Below are positions 8,637-17,649 of a DNA stretch of 40,656 bases, one piece after another. Each line of letters opens with the position of its first letter. Positions within the stretch are counted from its first letter, which is position 1. The notes below the pieces were generated by a model, which saw only the letters and a program-made list of their open reading frames with translations, was not told the origin of the DNA and made no database searches. Location: contig JANWUR010000025.1 of the NCBI GenBank assembly GCA_024958655.1, forward strand, positions 1 to 40,656, read 5' to 3'. Made by a program: the position numbers and the translations under genes. The DNA comes from Cyanobium sp. FGCU6. Its GTDB lineage: Bacteria; Cyanobacteriota; Cyanobacteriia; PCC-6307; Cyanobiaceae.

Positions 8637-9557
8637 ATGACGCGGCCTGGCCGTCCGCCGCTGGCGGAGTTGACGGAGGCGATCGGCCGCGTGCTGCTGG
8701 GCAAGCAGCATGCGGTGCGGCTGGCCCTGGCCTGCCTGCTGGCCCGGGGGCATCTGCTGATCGAGGACCTGCCGGGGGTGGGCAAATCGACCCTGGCGGA
8801 GGCCCTGGCGCGCAGCTTCGGGCTCGAGTTCCGGCGGGTGAGCTTCACCAGCGACCTTCTGCCGGCCGATCTCACCGGCGTGAACGTGTTCGAGCCGGCG
8901 GAGGCCCGCTTCCGCTTCCGCCCCGGCCCGCTGTTCAGCCAGGTGCTGCTGGCCGATGAGATCAACCGCGCCAGTCCGCGCACCCAGAGCGCCCTGCTGG
9001 AGGCGATGGCGGCGGGGCGGGTGAGCGTGGACGGCACCAGCCACCCGCTGCCGGAGCCGTTCCTGGTGATCGCCACCCAGAACGGCCTCGACCAGGGCGG
9101 CACAGCGCCGCTGCCCGAATCCCAGCTCGACCGCTTCCTGATGCGGCTGAGCCTGGGCTTCCCGCCCCGGGAGGCGGAGCGGGCCCTGCTGGCGGGCGAG
9201 GGCACCAGCAGCGAAGCGCTCGGCCAGCGGCTCACGCCGGCCGACCTGCTGGCGCTGCAGGAGCGCAGCGGCCGGCAGCACGTGTCGTCCGCCCTGCTGG
9301 ATTATGTGCTCGATCTGCTGGCCCGCAGCCGCGAACCCGGCCGCTCGGGGCTGCCCCTCTCGCCCCGGGCGGGGCTGGGGCTGCTGGCGGCCGCCCGGGC
9401 CTGGAGCCTGATCGAGGGCCGCGACCACGTGATCCCCGACGACGTGCAGGCGGTGGCGGCGGCGGTGTGCGAACACCGGCTCGATGGCGGCCAGCCCGGG
9501 ACCACGGCGGGCGAACGCAGCGCCGCGTTGCTGGCGGGGGTGGATGGGCTCCGCTGA
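8637..9557 (+). CDS. MoxR-family AAA+ ATPase
   Basis: This 306-residue protein has Walker A in EDLPGVGKSTLAEALA (around residues 43-57), Walker B in VLLADEINRASPRTQSALLEAM (D107/E108), sensor 1 in FLVIATQNGLDQGGTAPLPESQLDRFLM and a sensor 2 region. This is the MoxR/RavA-like pattern. MoxR ATPases usually act as chaperones that mature partner proteins, often with DUF58 and transglutaminase-like membrane proteins, exactly as found next door. The ATG at 8637 fits the family's N-terminus; the reading frame is open far upstream but antisense to the previous gene. Its end overlaps the DUF58 gene. Confidence 0.93.
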   Translation: MTRPGRPPLAELTEAIGRVLLGKQHAVRLALACLLARGHLLIEDLPGVGKSTLAEALARSFGLEFRRVSFTSDLLPADLTGVNVFEPAEARFRFRPGPLFSQVLLADEINRASPRTQSALLEAMAAGRVSVDGTSHPLPEPFLVIATQNGLDQGGTAPLPESQLDRFLMRLSLGFPPREAERALLAGEGTSSEALGQRLTPADLLALQERSGRQHVSSALLDYVLDLLARSREPGRSGLPLSPRAGLGLLAAARAWSLIEGRDHVIPDDVQAVAAAVCEHRLDGGQPGTTAGERSAALLAGVDGLR

Positions 9558-10482
9558 CCTGCTGGATCGGGTGCGGGCGCCGGAGAGCGCGCCGCTGCGG
9601 CTGGGGCTGCGCAACCTCTACATCCTGCCCACCCGCTTCGGCTGGCTGTGGCTGGCCGGCGCGGCGCTGCTGCAGGTGGTGGGCATCCAGCTGCAGCGCA
9701 ACGGCCCGCTGCTGCTGAGCTTCCTGCTGCTGGGGCTGTTCCTGCTCGCCCTGCATCTCACCCACTTCAACCTGCAGGGGCTGGTGCTCGACTGCGGCGC
9801 GCCGGAGGCGGGCTTCGCCGGGGCCGCGCTCCCCTACCCGATCCGCCTTCAGGTGCCCGGCCGCTGCGAGGGCCTGCGGCTGCGGCTGGGCGACGGCCCC
9901 CTGGAGCCGCCCCGCAGTTTCGGGCCTGGAGAGCACCAGCTGGCCCTGACCTGGCGGCCACCGGCGCGCGGACGGCAGCGGCCGGGCGTGGTGCGGCTGC
10001 AGACCAGCGCCCCGCTCGGGCTGTTCCTGTGCTGGAGCCGCTGGCGACCGCCGGTGGAGCAGCTGGTGTGGCCCGCTCCCGTGCCGGGACCGGTGCGACA
10101 CCTGCCCCAGGGGCAACAGCCAGCACGGCGCGACGCAGCGGCCGGGACCCCGGATCCGCGCCGGGAAGGCAGCGACGACTGGCAGGATCTGCGGCCCCAT
10201 CGGGCGGAGGATCCGCCCGGCCGCCTGGCCTGGGCGCTGGTGGCCCAGGGCCGCGGCAAGCAGGTCAAGGTGTTCGCCGATCCCGGCGCCGATGAGCTGC
10301 TGCTGGCCCCCGATCCCTCGGTGCCCCACGAGCGGGCCCTGGAGCACCTCAGCGATCGCATCCGCCGCCTGCACGGCCAGGGCGCCCGCTATGGCCTGGC
10401 GCTGCCGGAGCGGCTGATCCCGGCCGCCACCGGCACGGCCCAGCGCGACCGCTGCCTGGCCGCCCTGGCCCTGGCCCGCTGA
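9544..10482 (+). CDS. DUF58-domain membrane protein
   Basis: This 312-residue protein starts inside the moxR tail, overlapping by 14 bases. Two hydrophobic helices lie near 28-65 (GWLWLAGAALLQVVGIQL and PLLLSFLLLGLFLLALHLT). A beta-rich region follows, then the DUF58 core with EGSDDWQDLRPHRAEDPP and RLAWALVAQGRGKQVKVF, equivalent to the usual YRPGD.....HW..SA pattern. DUF58 proteins have a vWA-like fold and are the standard partners of MoxR ATPases. The biochemical role is not established. It is followed three bases later by the transglutaminase gene. Confidence 0.9.
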   Translation: MGSADLLDRVRAPESAPLRLGLRNLYILPTRFGWLWLAGAALLQVVGIQLQRNGPLLLSFLLLGLFLLALHLTHFNLQGLVLDCGAPEAGFAGAALPYPIRLQVPGRCEGLRLRLGDGPLEPPRSFGPGEHQLALTWRPPARGRQRPGVVRLQTSAPLGLFLCWSRWRPPVEQLVWPAPVPGPVRHLPQGQQPARRDAAAGTPDPRREGSDDWQDLRPHRAEDPPGRLAWALVAQGRGKQVKVFADPGADELLLAPDPSVPHERALEHLSDRIRRLHGQGARYGLALPERLIPAATGTAQRDRCLAALALAR

Positions 10483-10485
10483 TCC

Positions 10486-12342
10486 ATGGGACGCACCGCC
10501 GCACGCTTGCAGTGGCTGGCGATGGGCCTGCTGGCCCTCGGGCTCACCGGGGTGAGCCCCGTGCAGGTGCTCGGGGCGCTGGCCATCGGACTGAGCGTGC
10601 TCACGGCGCTCAAGCTGCTGGAGGCGCGGCGGCTGGGGGAACGGCGGCTGGTGGCGCTGCTGCAGCTGGTGGTGGCGGGCCTGCTGTCGGCGCTGCAGCC
10701 CGATCTGGTGCCCAGCCTGCTGCAGATCGCCACCATGTTCGTGGCCCTGGCCGGTCTGCTGGCGTTGGAGGTGGGCGAGGGGCCCGACTGGCGGTCGTTG
10801 CTGCGCCGCAGCATGTCGGTGCTGCTGGCGGCACTGCCGATGGCGCTGGTGCTGCTGCTGCTGGTGCCCCGCATGAGCCCCTTCAGCATGCTGCCGATCC
10901 TCGACGACCAGACGGCCGTGACGGGGCTCAGCGAGACGCTCAACCCCGGCAGCATCGCGGCCCTGGCCGACGACACGGCACCGGCGGCGCGGGTGAGCTT
11001 CCCCACCGGAGCGCCGCCGGCGGCGGAGCAGCGTTACTGGCGGGTGCTGGTGCACGACCGCTTCGATGGCCGGCAGTGGCTCGCGGCTCCGGGTGTGCGG
11101 CGCCTGAGCGTCACGACGCCGGAAACGCCCGGCCCCAACGCCACCGGAGCGCTCCAGGAGTTGTGGATCGTCGAACCCAGCGGCCTGACCACCGTGCCGT
11201 GGAGCGGCAATGGCGTACCCCTGGGGACGCTGCTGCGCCAGGACAGCCGCGGCGAACTGCGCCTGAGGCTCTCGACCGGACAGCGGCGGGTGTACGGGAT
11301 CGCCGCGGTGCCGCCATCAGCGGGGGACAACTGGCGCGAGCAGCCACCCCGGCCCCTCGACCTGCAGGGCATCAGCGGGCGGAACCCACGGCTGGAGGCC
11401 CTGGGTGCGCAATGGTCCCGGCTCCCCGCCCCCCGGGAGCGGCTGATGGCCGCGGAGCGATGGTTCCGAAACCAGGGGTTCCGCTACAGCCGCACGCCGG
11501 GCGCCCTGCCGGAGCAGGCGCCGCTGGATGCGTTCCTGTTCGACCGGCGTGAGGGCTTCTGCGGCCACTTCGCCGGCAGCTTCTCGGCCCTGATGCGCCG
11601 GGCGGGGGTGCCGGCCCGCGTGGTGAGCGGCTTCCGGGGGGGCTCGTGGGTCACGGCCCTGGGTGGGGAGGGCTATCTCGACCTGCGCCGCTCCGACGCC
11701 CATGCCTGGAGCGAGGTCTGGCTGCCGGGCGAGGGCTGGATCCGGATCGATCCCAGCGCCTGGGTGACGAATCCGGCGCCGGCCCGCAGCCAGGCCCCGG
11801 CGGCGCAGGGATCGCTGGGCTGGCTGCAACGGCAGTGGTGGGCGGTGGATCTGCTCTGGACCCGCTGGTGGCTGGGCTTCGACCGCCAGGCCCAGGACCA
11901 GCTGCTGAGGCGGCTGCTGGGAGAGCAGCGCGGCTGGGTGGGGGCGCTGATTCTGGTGCTGGTGGCCGTGGGCTTGGCGGCAGGCCTGGGGCTCCTGGCC
12001 TGGCTGGGGCGGCGGGGCGGTGGCGATCCCCTGCGGCGGGAACTTGAGCGCAGCCTGGCGCTCCTGGCCCGCCATGGCCTGGCGCCGACCCCGGGAGAGA
12101 CCCTGCCCCGCTTCCTTGCCCGCGTACAGAGGCAGTGGCCCGCCCTGGCAGCGGATCTCAACGGGTTGGCGGACACCTACGGCGCCGCCCGCTTCGCCCC
12201 ACCCCGGAGCGGTGGGCCGGCGGCTGGGCTCCGGGAGCTGCGCCGCCGGCGCCGACGGCTGGCCTCGGAGCTCCACCGCGGAAACTCACACCCCGGGAAG
12301 CATGCGGGGCATGCTGGAACCGCACCGGATGCCACGGACTGA
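10486..12342 (+). CDS. TgpA-type membrane transglutaminase (DUF3488 and transglutaminase-like core)
   Basis: This 618-residue protein has several N-terminal transmembrane helices (about residues 8-128), a periplasmic region, the transglutaminase-like core and a last helix near 486-508. The catalytic triad is visible: C359 in REGFCGHFAGSFSALMRRAG, H406 in RSDAHAWSEVWLP and D422 in IRIDPSAWV. A DUF4129-like tail follows (LERSLALLARHGLAPTPGET). The architecture matches TgpA proteins, which act on the periplasmic side and are linked to envelope function. It is third in the moxR-DUF58-tgpA operon, and its stop overlaps the next start (TGATG). Confidence 0.93.
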   Translation: MGRTAARLQWLAMGLLALGLTGVSPVQVLGALAIGLSVLTALKLLEARRLGERRLVALLQLVVAGLLSALQPDLVPSLLQIATMFVALAGLLALEVGEGPDWRSLLRRSMSVLLAALPMALVLLLLVPRMSPFSMLPILDDQTAVTGLSETLNPGSIAALADDTAPAARVSFPTGAPPAAEQRYWRVLVHDRFDGRQWLAAPGVRRLSVTTPETPGPNATGALQELWIVEPSGLTTVPWSGNGVPLGTLLRQDSRGELRLRLSTGQRRVYGIAAVPPSAGDNWREQPPRPLDLQGISGRNPRLEALGAQWSRLPAPRERLMAAERWFRNQGFRYSRTPGALPEQAPLDAFLFDRREGFCGHFAGSFSALMRRAGVPARVVSGFRGGSWVTALGGEGYLDLRRSDAHAWSEVWLPGEGWIRIDPSAWVTNPAPARSQAPAAQGSLGWLQRQWWAVDLLWTRWWLGFDRQAQDQLLRRLLGEQRGWVGALILVLVAVGLAAGLGLLAWLGRRGGGDPLRRELERSLALLARHGLAPTPGETLPRFLARVQRQWPALAADLNGLADTYGAARFAPPRSGGPAAGLRELRRRRRRLASELHRGNSHPGKHAGHAGTAPDATD

Positions 12343-12737
12343 TGGGCGGCCCTTCCCTGCCACGCCAGGCGCGCATCCTCACCTGCCTCCTTCTGCTGGG
12401 GTGTGCGGCAACGTGCCCGGGCCTGTCGCCCCCCGTCCGGGCCCAGGAAGCCATGGTGCAGTGGCGGCAGCAGATCCAGAGCAGCTTCGGCAGCGGATCG
12501 AACCCGTCCCCAGCGCCCAGCGCCCCCCTGGCTCCTGTGACCGTTCCCGCTTCCGCGGTCGCGCCAGAGGCACCGCCCTCGGGGACCAACGCAGGCGCGA
12601 CGGGGGCGGCCAGCAGCCCGACCCCGCCCTCGGCCGACGGCACCTGTCCGCCGCTGCGGGTGTCTCAGATCGCCAGGATCCAGGCCGGACGCACGGTGCG
12701 CCTCAGGGGTGGCGACTGCCTGATGGAGTTCAACTGA
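12342..12737 (+). CDS. Small exported protein, possible lipoprotein
   Basis: 131 residues. The ATG at 12342 overlaps the tgpA stop by one base, so translation is probably coupled. The N-terminus has a basic residue then RILTCLLLLGCAATC, a signal sequence with a weak lipobox (LLGC); cleavage at VRA-Q is the alternative. A long proline/alanine/serine linker follows. The C-terminal segment, with CPPLRVSQIARIQAGRTVRLRGGDC, holds two cysteines that could pair. No family recognised. As the fourth gene of the operon it is a plausible envelope partner of the transglutaminase-like protein. Confidence 0.7.
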   Translation: MGGPSLPRQARILTCLLLLGCAATCPGLSPPVRAQEAMVQWRQQIQSSFGSGSNPSPAPSAPLAPVTVPASAVAPEAPPSGTNAGATGAASSPTPPSADGTCPPLRVSQIARIQAGRTVRLRGGDCLMEFN

Positions 12738-12835
12738 ATGCCGGCACCGGGGCGTCCCGCCCCGCCAACTCCCACAGCGGAGGCGGCGCACCGGAGCCAT
12801 TGGGGCTACAACGGTCCGAACCAGGTGCAACCGTC

Positions 12836-13669
12836 ATGGCCGGATCAGCCGCTGCCTTCTCCCGCCTGGATGCGCTGGGCACCATGGCCCTGATGGTGGC
12901 CGCGGCCCTGGCCGTGTCGGTTGTGCCTTCGACGCGGGCGGCTGATGACGGCGATCTGATCAAGCTGCTGGGGCAGCGCCGCTGCACAGGCTGCCGCCTC
13001 CAGGACGCCGATCTTGTGCATGCCGACCTGCGGGACGCCGATCTCAGCGGAGCCCGGCTGCAGCGGGCCAACCTGGGCCAGGCCCGTCTGGATGGGGCCA
13101 ACCTGAGCGGAGCCGACCTGAGCTTCACCAGCCTCCAAGGGGCCTCGCTGCGCGGGGCCGACCTGCGAGGAGCCCGCCTCGAGGGCACCGATCTGCGCCG
13201 CAGCGATCTCAGCGGCGCCCAGCTCGATCCCGGCGGCCTCTCCCGCAGCCACTGGGAGCAGGCCCGCGGGGTGGATCCGAACCAGCTGAGCTACCCCGAA
13301 CTGCACAATGCCGGCGTGGAAGCGTCCGTGGCCGGTCGCCAGCCGGAGGCCGAGAGGCTGTTCGGCGAAGCCATCCGCCAGCAGCCCGATGCGCCGGTGA
13401 GCTGGGTGGCGCGCGGCATCGCCCGCAGCGAGCAGGGCAAGATCGAGCTGGCAGTGGCCGACCTCGATTACGCCGCCTCCCTTTACGAACAGGGCGGCGA
13501 TGTCAGCACCGCCCAGGAGCTGCGCCAGGTGTCGGCCCAGCTGCAGAAAGCCCCCGACAAGAACCGTGGCGGCAACGGCATGGGCGGACAGCTTCTGAAT
13601 GGCGCGATGGGTCTGGCCACCACCCTGGCGCCGCTGGCGGTGAAATTCCTGGTGCCGATGGCTCTGTGA
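12836..13669 (+). CDS. Exported pentapeptide-repeat protein with TPR-like domain
   Basis: 277 residues. A signal-like helix (about 15-30, ending near TRAADDG) leads into LLGQRRCTGC (C50/C53). About 15 consecutive pentapeptide repeats then run from 54 to 130 (DADLVHADLRDADLSGARL and similar), forming a right-handed beta-helix. Residues 165-235 look like one or two TPR-type helical repeats (GRQPEAERLFGEAI, PVSWVARGIARSEQGKIELAVADL). The C-terminus is glycine-rich then hydrophobic (252-277) and may touch a membrane. It lies 98 bases after the small exported protein on the same strand and may share its transcript. Function unknown; the CxxC pentapeptide start is common in cyanobacteria. Confidence 0.82.
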   Translation: MAGSAAAFSRLDALGTMALMVAAALAVSVVPSTRAADDGDLIKLLGQRRCTGCRLQDADLVHADLRDADLSGARLQRANLGQARLDGANLSGADLSFTSLQGASLRGADLRGARLEGTDLRRSDLSGAQLDPGGLSRSHWEQARGVDPNQLSYPELHNAGVEASVAGRQPEAERLFGEAIRQQPDAPVSWVARGIARSEQGKIELAVADLDYAASLYEQGGDVSTAQELRQVSAQLQKAPDKNRGGNGMGGQLLNGAMGLATTLAPLAVKFLVPMAL

Positions 13670-13702
13670 TGAAGGGTTGAGGCCAGGGCTTGCACCTCCC
13701 TG

Positions 13703-16009
13703 TCAGTTTCCGCCAGCTCCCATGAACCGACGCGCATCTTCGGTGCTGGGCCTGTAGCCGTAGCCGAAGGTTCCCCCCTCGCCGTCATCGATGATGCGGG
13801 GAGTGACCAGGATCACCAGTTCCCGCTTGGCACGGTTGCTGCTGGAATCGCGGAAGAACTGGCCGACGATGGGCATGTCGCCGAGGATCGGCCACTTGCG
13901 CACGATCTGGTTGTCGGCATCGGAGATCACACCCGTGAGGATGAGGGTCTGGCCGTCGCGCACCCGCGCGCTACCGGTATCGAGCCGCCGCACCGCCAGG
14001 ATGTCGATCGGGCCGCAGCCGGGGACATCCGTCTGGCGCACCGTGGCCGAAATCGCCGGCGACATTGAGAAGGTGACGAAGCCGTTGTCGTCGATCTTGG
14101 AGACACGAGCACCGAAGGTGAGACCGGAAATACCGAACTCGGGCTGACAGGTATTGCCATTGCCCTGGGTGCCGGTGGTGACTTCGTAGTTGGTGATCAC
14201 CTGCTCACCCACGGTGACATACGACTCATTGGCCCTGGTGCGGCCGATGGTGGCCAGATCCCCGCCGGCAGAACCGGTACCGGAAGAACCCAGGGCCTGG
14301 ATATTCACAGCTGATCGATCTTCGCCGGTGCGCAGTTCCTCAGGGTTTTCACTGAGGATCAGGGTGGGGCTGGCCAGGATCTTGGTGGAGCGGGATTCGA
14401 TCTGGGCCCTTACGAAGTTGTAGAAGTTGTCGGGCGCGTAATTCAAGCCTGGATTGCGCTTGGTGCCATCGATGAAGCCCGCGGCCACGGGACCGGGATT
14501 GGTGGTGCCGAAGGCGCTGCCGCCGACGATATTGGCACCGAGGGGGCCTGTGACGGTGATGCCATCAGGCCCGTACTCAATCGTGGGCTGAGGATCGGCA
14601 CCAACGACCCGCCCGAAAGCATCCTCGGTGGGCGGCAACGCACTGCCAAACGCTCCCAGCAGCTGCCCGCTGTTGTTGACGATGAAGTTGTTGCCATAGC
14701 GGAAAGCGAAGCTGTTGTCGATCCGCTTGTCGTTGTTGAGGGTGACATCCAGGATCTTCACCGAAAGCGCCACCTGGCGCTGGCGCAGATCGAGCTGCTT
14801 GAGGTATTGCTCTGCCACCGTCACCAACGAAGGATTGCCTACCAGCGTGATCGTGGAGAGGCGGGAGTCGCTGGTGGCCTGCAGACCCACCAGCGGGCCG
14901 CTGGAGGCCCCGTAGGCCTCCACTGAGGTCTGGGTGCCGCCCACGGTGGTGGCGGAGTTGGGCCCTCCCTGCACGGCCTGGGTCTGGGCCACCCCCTGGG
15001 TGACGGCCGTGGTGATCACGTTGGTCTTGGTGACCGTGGCGCCGAGATTGGCCAGGTAGTCGGCGGCCGAGTTCGAGGACACCTGGTTGAGCCGGTACAC
15101 CTTCGAGAGCTGGGCGCCGAAGCTTTTACCCAGCACCTTCGGCCCGGCGAAGATCGTGTTGCCGTCGCGCTTGCCCTGGATGCCGGCCGCCATCAGGGCC
15201 GAATTGATCGCGCGGCCGTAGTTCTCGTTGCGGAAGGAAATCGAAATCGGGCGGGCGAGCGCAGCCGGGGTCGTCGCCTGAGAGGCGGGCGCGGATTCAT
15301 CCACATACACGAACCCATAGCCCCCCACCCGGCTGAGGGCCATCAGCACGTCCTTGGCCGGCGCGTTCTTGAGCGTCATCGTTACCGGCGGGCCGCTGAC
15401 GTTCACGTAGCTGGGGTTGGCGATCATCATCGTGCCCACCGCCATGTCGCCCACCGGCGGCGCCACGGCCCGGGCCTGCAGCGGCGGCGCGTAGGAGGGC
15501 TGGGCCACGCGGCCCGGCTCCCGCAGGTTCGGCCGCAGCGTCTGCAGCGAGGGCTGCACCGGCGCCGGGAACGTGATGATCAGGTTCACGCCGTCGGCGC
15601 TCACCAGCGGCCGGTTCACCTGGAAACCGGTCACGGGCGTGACCGCCAGGCGATAGGCCGTGCCGGCCCCGTCGATGTCGATGCTCTGCAGCCCCGCCTC
15701 CGGCAGCGACAGCCGCTGCGGGCCGCGCCGCAGCACCGAGGGCACCGAGGTGGTGAGGCGGCCCTGCCAGCCGCTGGCCGTCACGTTCTGCTGCAGCTGG
15801 GGAGCCGTGCCCACCCCTTCGATCACCAGTTCCACCGAATCCGGCAGCCGACGCACCTTCATCTGCAGCGGGCGGCTGCCCGGCGGGATCACCACGGGCG
15901 TCCCGCCCTGGGTCTGAGCCCGCAGGCCGGCCGGAGCCAGGGCCGGGGCCATCAGCATGGAGGCCAGCAGGAGCGGCGCGAAGCGGCAGGAGCGGTGGGT
16001 TCGTTGCAT
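13703..16009 (-). CDS. pilQ: Type IV pilus outer-membrane secretin PilQ
   Basis: 768 residues from the ATG at 16009; a TTG five codons upstream is possible. A signal peptide ends near GLRAQTQGG. An AMIN-like beta domain follows, then a secretin N0/STN segment with APAKDVLMALSRVGGYGFVYV, and N-domain repeats. The secretin core has RQRQVALSVKILDVTLNND, DGQTLILTGVISD and the signature KWPILGDMPIVGQFFR, then KRELVILVTPRIIDD. It forms the outer-membrane channel for type IV pili, needed for twitching and DNA uptake. It is the last gene of pilM-pilN-pilO-pilQ and starts 93 bases after pilO. Confidence 0.95.
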   Translation of the reverse strand: MQRTHRSCRFAPLLLASMLMAPALAPAGLRAQTQGGTPVVIPPGSRPLQMKVRRLPDSVELVIEGVGTAPQLQQNVTASGWQGRLTTSVPSVLRRGPQRLSLPEAGLQSIDIDGAGTAYRLAVTPVTGFQVNRPLVSADGVNLIITFPAPVQPSLQTLRPNLREPGRVAQPSYAPPLQARAVAPPVGDMAVGTMMIANPSYVNVSGPPVTMTLKNAPAKDVLMALSRVGGYGFVYVDESAPASQATTPAALARPISISFRNENYGRAINSALMAAGIQGKRDGNTIFAGPKVLGKSFGAQLSKVYRLNQVSSNSAADYLANLGATVTKTNVITTAVTQGVAQTQAVQGGPNSATTVGGTQTSVEAYGASSGPLVGLQATSDSRLSTITLVGNPSLVTVAEQYLKQLDLRQRQVALSVKILDVTLNNDKRIDNSFAFRYGNNFIVNNSGQLLGAFGSALPPTEDAFGRVVGADPQPTIEYGPDGITVTGPLGANIVGGSAFGTTNPGPVAAGFIDGTKRNPGLNYAPDNFYNFVRAQIESRSTKILASPTLILSENPEELRTGEDRSAVNIQALGSSGTGSAGGDLATIGRTRANESYVTVGEQVITNYEVTTGTQGNGNTCQPEFGISGLTFGARVSKIDDNGFVTFSMSPAISATVRQTDVPGCGPIDILAVRRLDTGSARVRDGQTLILTGVISDADNQIVRKWPILGDMPIVGQFFRDSSSNRAKRELVILVTPRIIDDGEGGTFGYGYRPSTEDARRFMGAGGN

Positions 16010-16117
16010 GCTGCACTGGCGCAAGGTGCCGCCCGCCCGGAGGTCCGGCGCATGGTATCGGGAATCGGCGGATCCACCACGCCGGAAGGGCCAGGCTCAA
16101 GGCCGGAAGAGGCCTTC

Positions 16118-16930
16118 TCAGCGAGGCGGTGACGCCGGGGTCGCCGCAGGTGGGGCGCCGGCCGCTGGAGCGGGAGCAGCGACTGCGGCATTCGCCTCGG
16201 GCGGCCGGGTGTAGAGGCTGAAGGACAGCTTCAGCACCACCGCCGGCGGCTTGGCCATGGCTTTGGGATCCACCGTTTTGGGCTCGTCGAGGCTCAGGTT
16301 CAGGTCGTTCTGGACCACAAGGATGCTCAGGTCTTCCACCCGCCGCAGAAAGGCCAGCAGTGCCGGGTAGGAGCCACGGGCCGCCATCAGCACGGTGCGT
16401 CGCTGCAATCCTTCGATCTCGATCGGAGCGCCGGGGGGCGCTGCCGGGGCCCCAGCAGCAGGCGCTGATGCCTTGGCCCCCGGCAGCGGCTGTCCGGCGG
16501 CGGGGGCTGGGGTGCCTGCCGGGTTCTGACTGGGCGTGGCTGGTGGTGCCGTCGGCGATGGGGCCTGGGGCTCATACAGGTCGAGCTGCACACCGGTGGC
16601 CCGCGCTTCCCGATCCAGCATCGCCAGGAAGGACCCCGTGTCGCCACGGCCGGTGACCAGCTCCACCAGGCGCACTTTCTGGCCCTCCCCCTTCTCCTCG
16701 TTCTGATCGATCACCTTCAGCTGCCCGCGCAGCAGAGTCACCTCGTCGCGCAGGGCCTGCAGCTGGCGCAGACGCTCGGCGTCCTGACGGAAGGCCATCC
16801 ACTGGGGGATCAGCAGCGATCCCGCCAGCAGGGCCGTCACCAGGCCCCCTGCCGCCACCGGGACCCAGAACCACAGCCGGCGCAGCAGACGCGCAGAGAT
16901 CCGGGGCGCGCCCTGCTGAAGGTTCGTCAT
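16118..16930 (-). CDS. pilO: Type IV pilus inner-membrane protein PilO
   Basis: 270 residues. A cytoplasmic N-terminus is followed by a transmembrane helix (about 21-43), then a coiled coil (AFRQDAERLRQLQALRDEVTLLRGQL) and a ferredoxin-like periplasmic domain containing GSYPALLAFLRRVEDLSILVVQNDLNL. An alanine/proline-rich insert lies at roughly 120-165, and a similar tail ends the protein. These are longer than in proteobacterial PilO but common in cyanobacteria. PilO pairs with PilN as the alignment complex in the inner membrane. The start overlaps the pilN stop (ATGA). Confidence 0.88.
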   Translation of the reverse strand: MTNLQQGAPRISARLLRRLWFWVPVAAGGLVTALLAGSLLIPQWMAFRQDAERLRQLQALRDEVTLLRGQLKVIDQNEEKGEGQKVRLVELVTGRGDTGSFLAMLDREARATGVQLDLYEPQAPSPTAPPATPSQNPAGTPAPAAGQPLPGAKASAPAAGAPAAPPGAPIEIEGLQRRTVLMAARGSYPALLAFLRRVEDLSILVVQNDLNLSLDEPKTVDPKAMAKPPAVVLKLSFSLYTRPPEANAAVAAPAPAAGAPPAATPASPPR

Positions 16931-17649
16931 GGCATCAGTCCTTCCGCTTGCACCAGCTGGAGGCGCCTGACCATCCCGTCGGCGCCCAGGCGACGCATCA
17001 GATCCAGCTGCTGCTGGGGCTCGAGCGTGGCGAAGGGGGCCGTGATCTGGAACACCACCGGCTGGGGCAGGCCCAGCCGTCGCCGCGGATCCTCCGGGCC
17101 GCTGGCCTCGTTCTGCCGTTCCAGCCGCTGGAGCGCCACCTGCTCGCCGACCAGGAAGGGCGAGCGTTTGAGATCCAGCTGCATCGCGTTGATCCGGGCG
17201 AAGGCCAGCGGATCATCCGCACGTCCGCGGATCACCAGGTCGGTCTCACCGGCGGCGGCACTGAGCAACTGAACGCCTTCGGGGGTTCGCAGCTGCAGTT
17301 CGGACAGCAGCGCCGATGAGGTTCGCACGCCGGTGAGCGCCACGGCCAGGCGGCGGTTGGTGGCCAGCAGCGCCTCCACCCTGGTGCGCCGGGCCTGCAG
17401 CTCGGTGCGCAGGGCATTGGCCTGGCCTTCGTACTGCACCAGTTCGCCCATGCGGGCCTTCACCACCTGATGGCTCACGAACACCAGGGCGAGGGCCGCG
17501 AGCACCGTGCCCACCAAGCCCGCGGCGATCAGGGCCCCCCGACGCAGCAGCGACGGGCGATCGGCCAGCGCCTCCGCCAGCGAATCGACGCCCAGGCTCT
17601 CGCGCCGCTGCCGCAGCAGATCCAGCACCGGTGCGTTCATCACGGTCAT
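16927..17649 (-). CDS. pilN: Type IV pilus inner-membrane protein PilN
   Basis: 240 residues with a cytoplasmic N-terminal segment, a single transmembrane helix (about 39-61), a coiled coil (YEGQANALRTELQARRTRVEALLA) and a periplasmic fold with LLSELQLRTPEGVQLLSAAA, the PilN signature (P.GV.L). The N-terminus begins MTVMNAPVLDLLRQRRESLG, longer than the short INLLPWR motif of proteobacterial PilN. It forms a heterodimer with PilO and links PilM to the secretin. It overlaps both neighbours by four bases. Confidence 0.85.
   Translation of the reverse strand: MTVMNAPVLDLLRQRRESLGVDSLAEALADRPSLLRRGALIAAGLVGTVLAALALVFVSHQVVKARMGELVQYEGQANALRTELQARRTRVEALLATNRRLAVALTGVRTSSALLSELQLRTPEGVQLLSAAAGETDLVIRGRADDPLAFARINAMQLDLKRSPFLVGEQVALQRLERQNEASGPEDPRRRLGLPQPVVFQITAPFATLEPQQQLDLMRRLGADGMVRRLQLVQAEGLMP

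Noticed and set aside
12020..12835. N-terminal extension of the pentapeptide protein
   Set aside because: The frame is open but overlaps the tgpA end and the small exported protein. The ATG at 12836 gives a proper signal-like helix.
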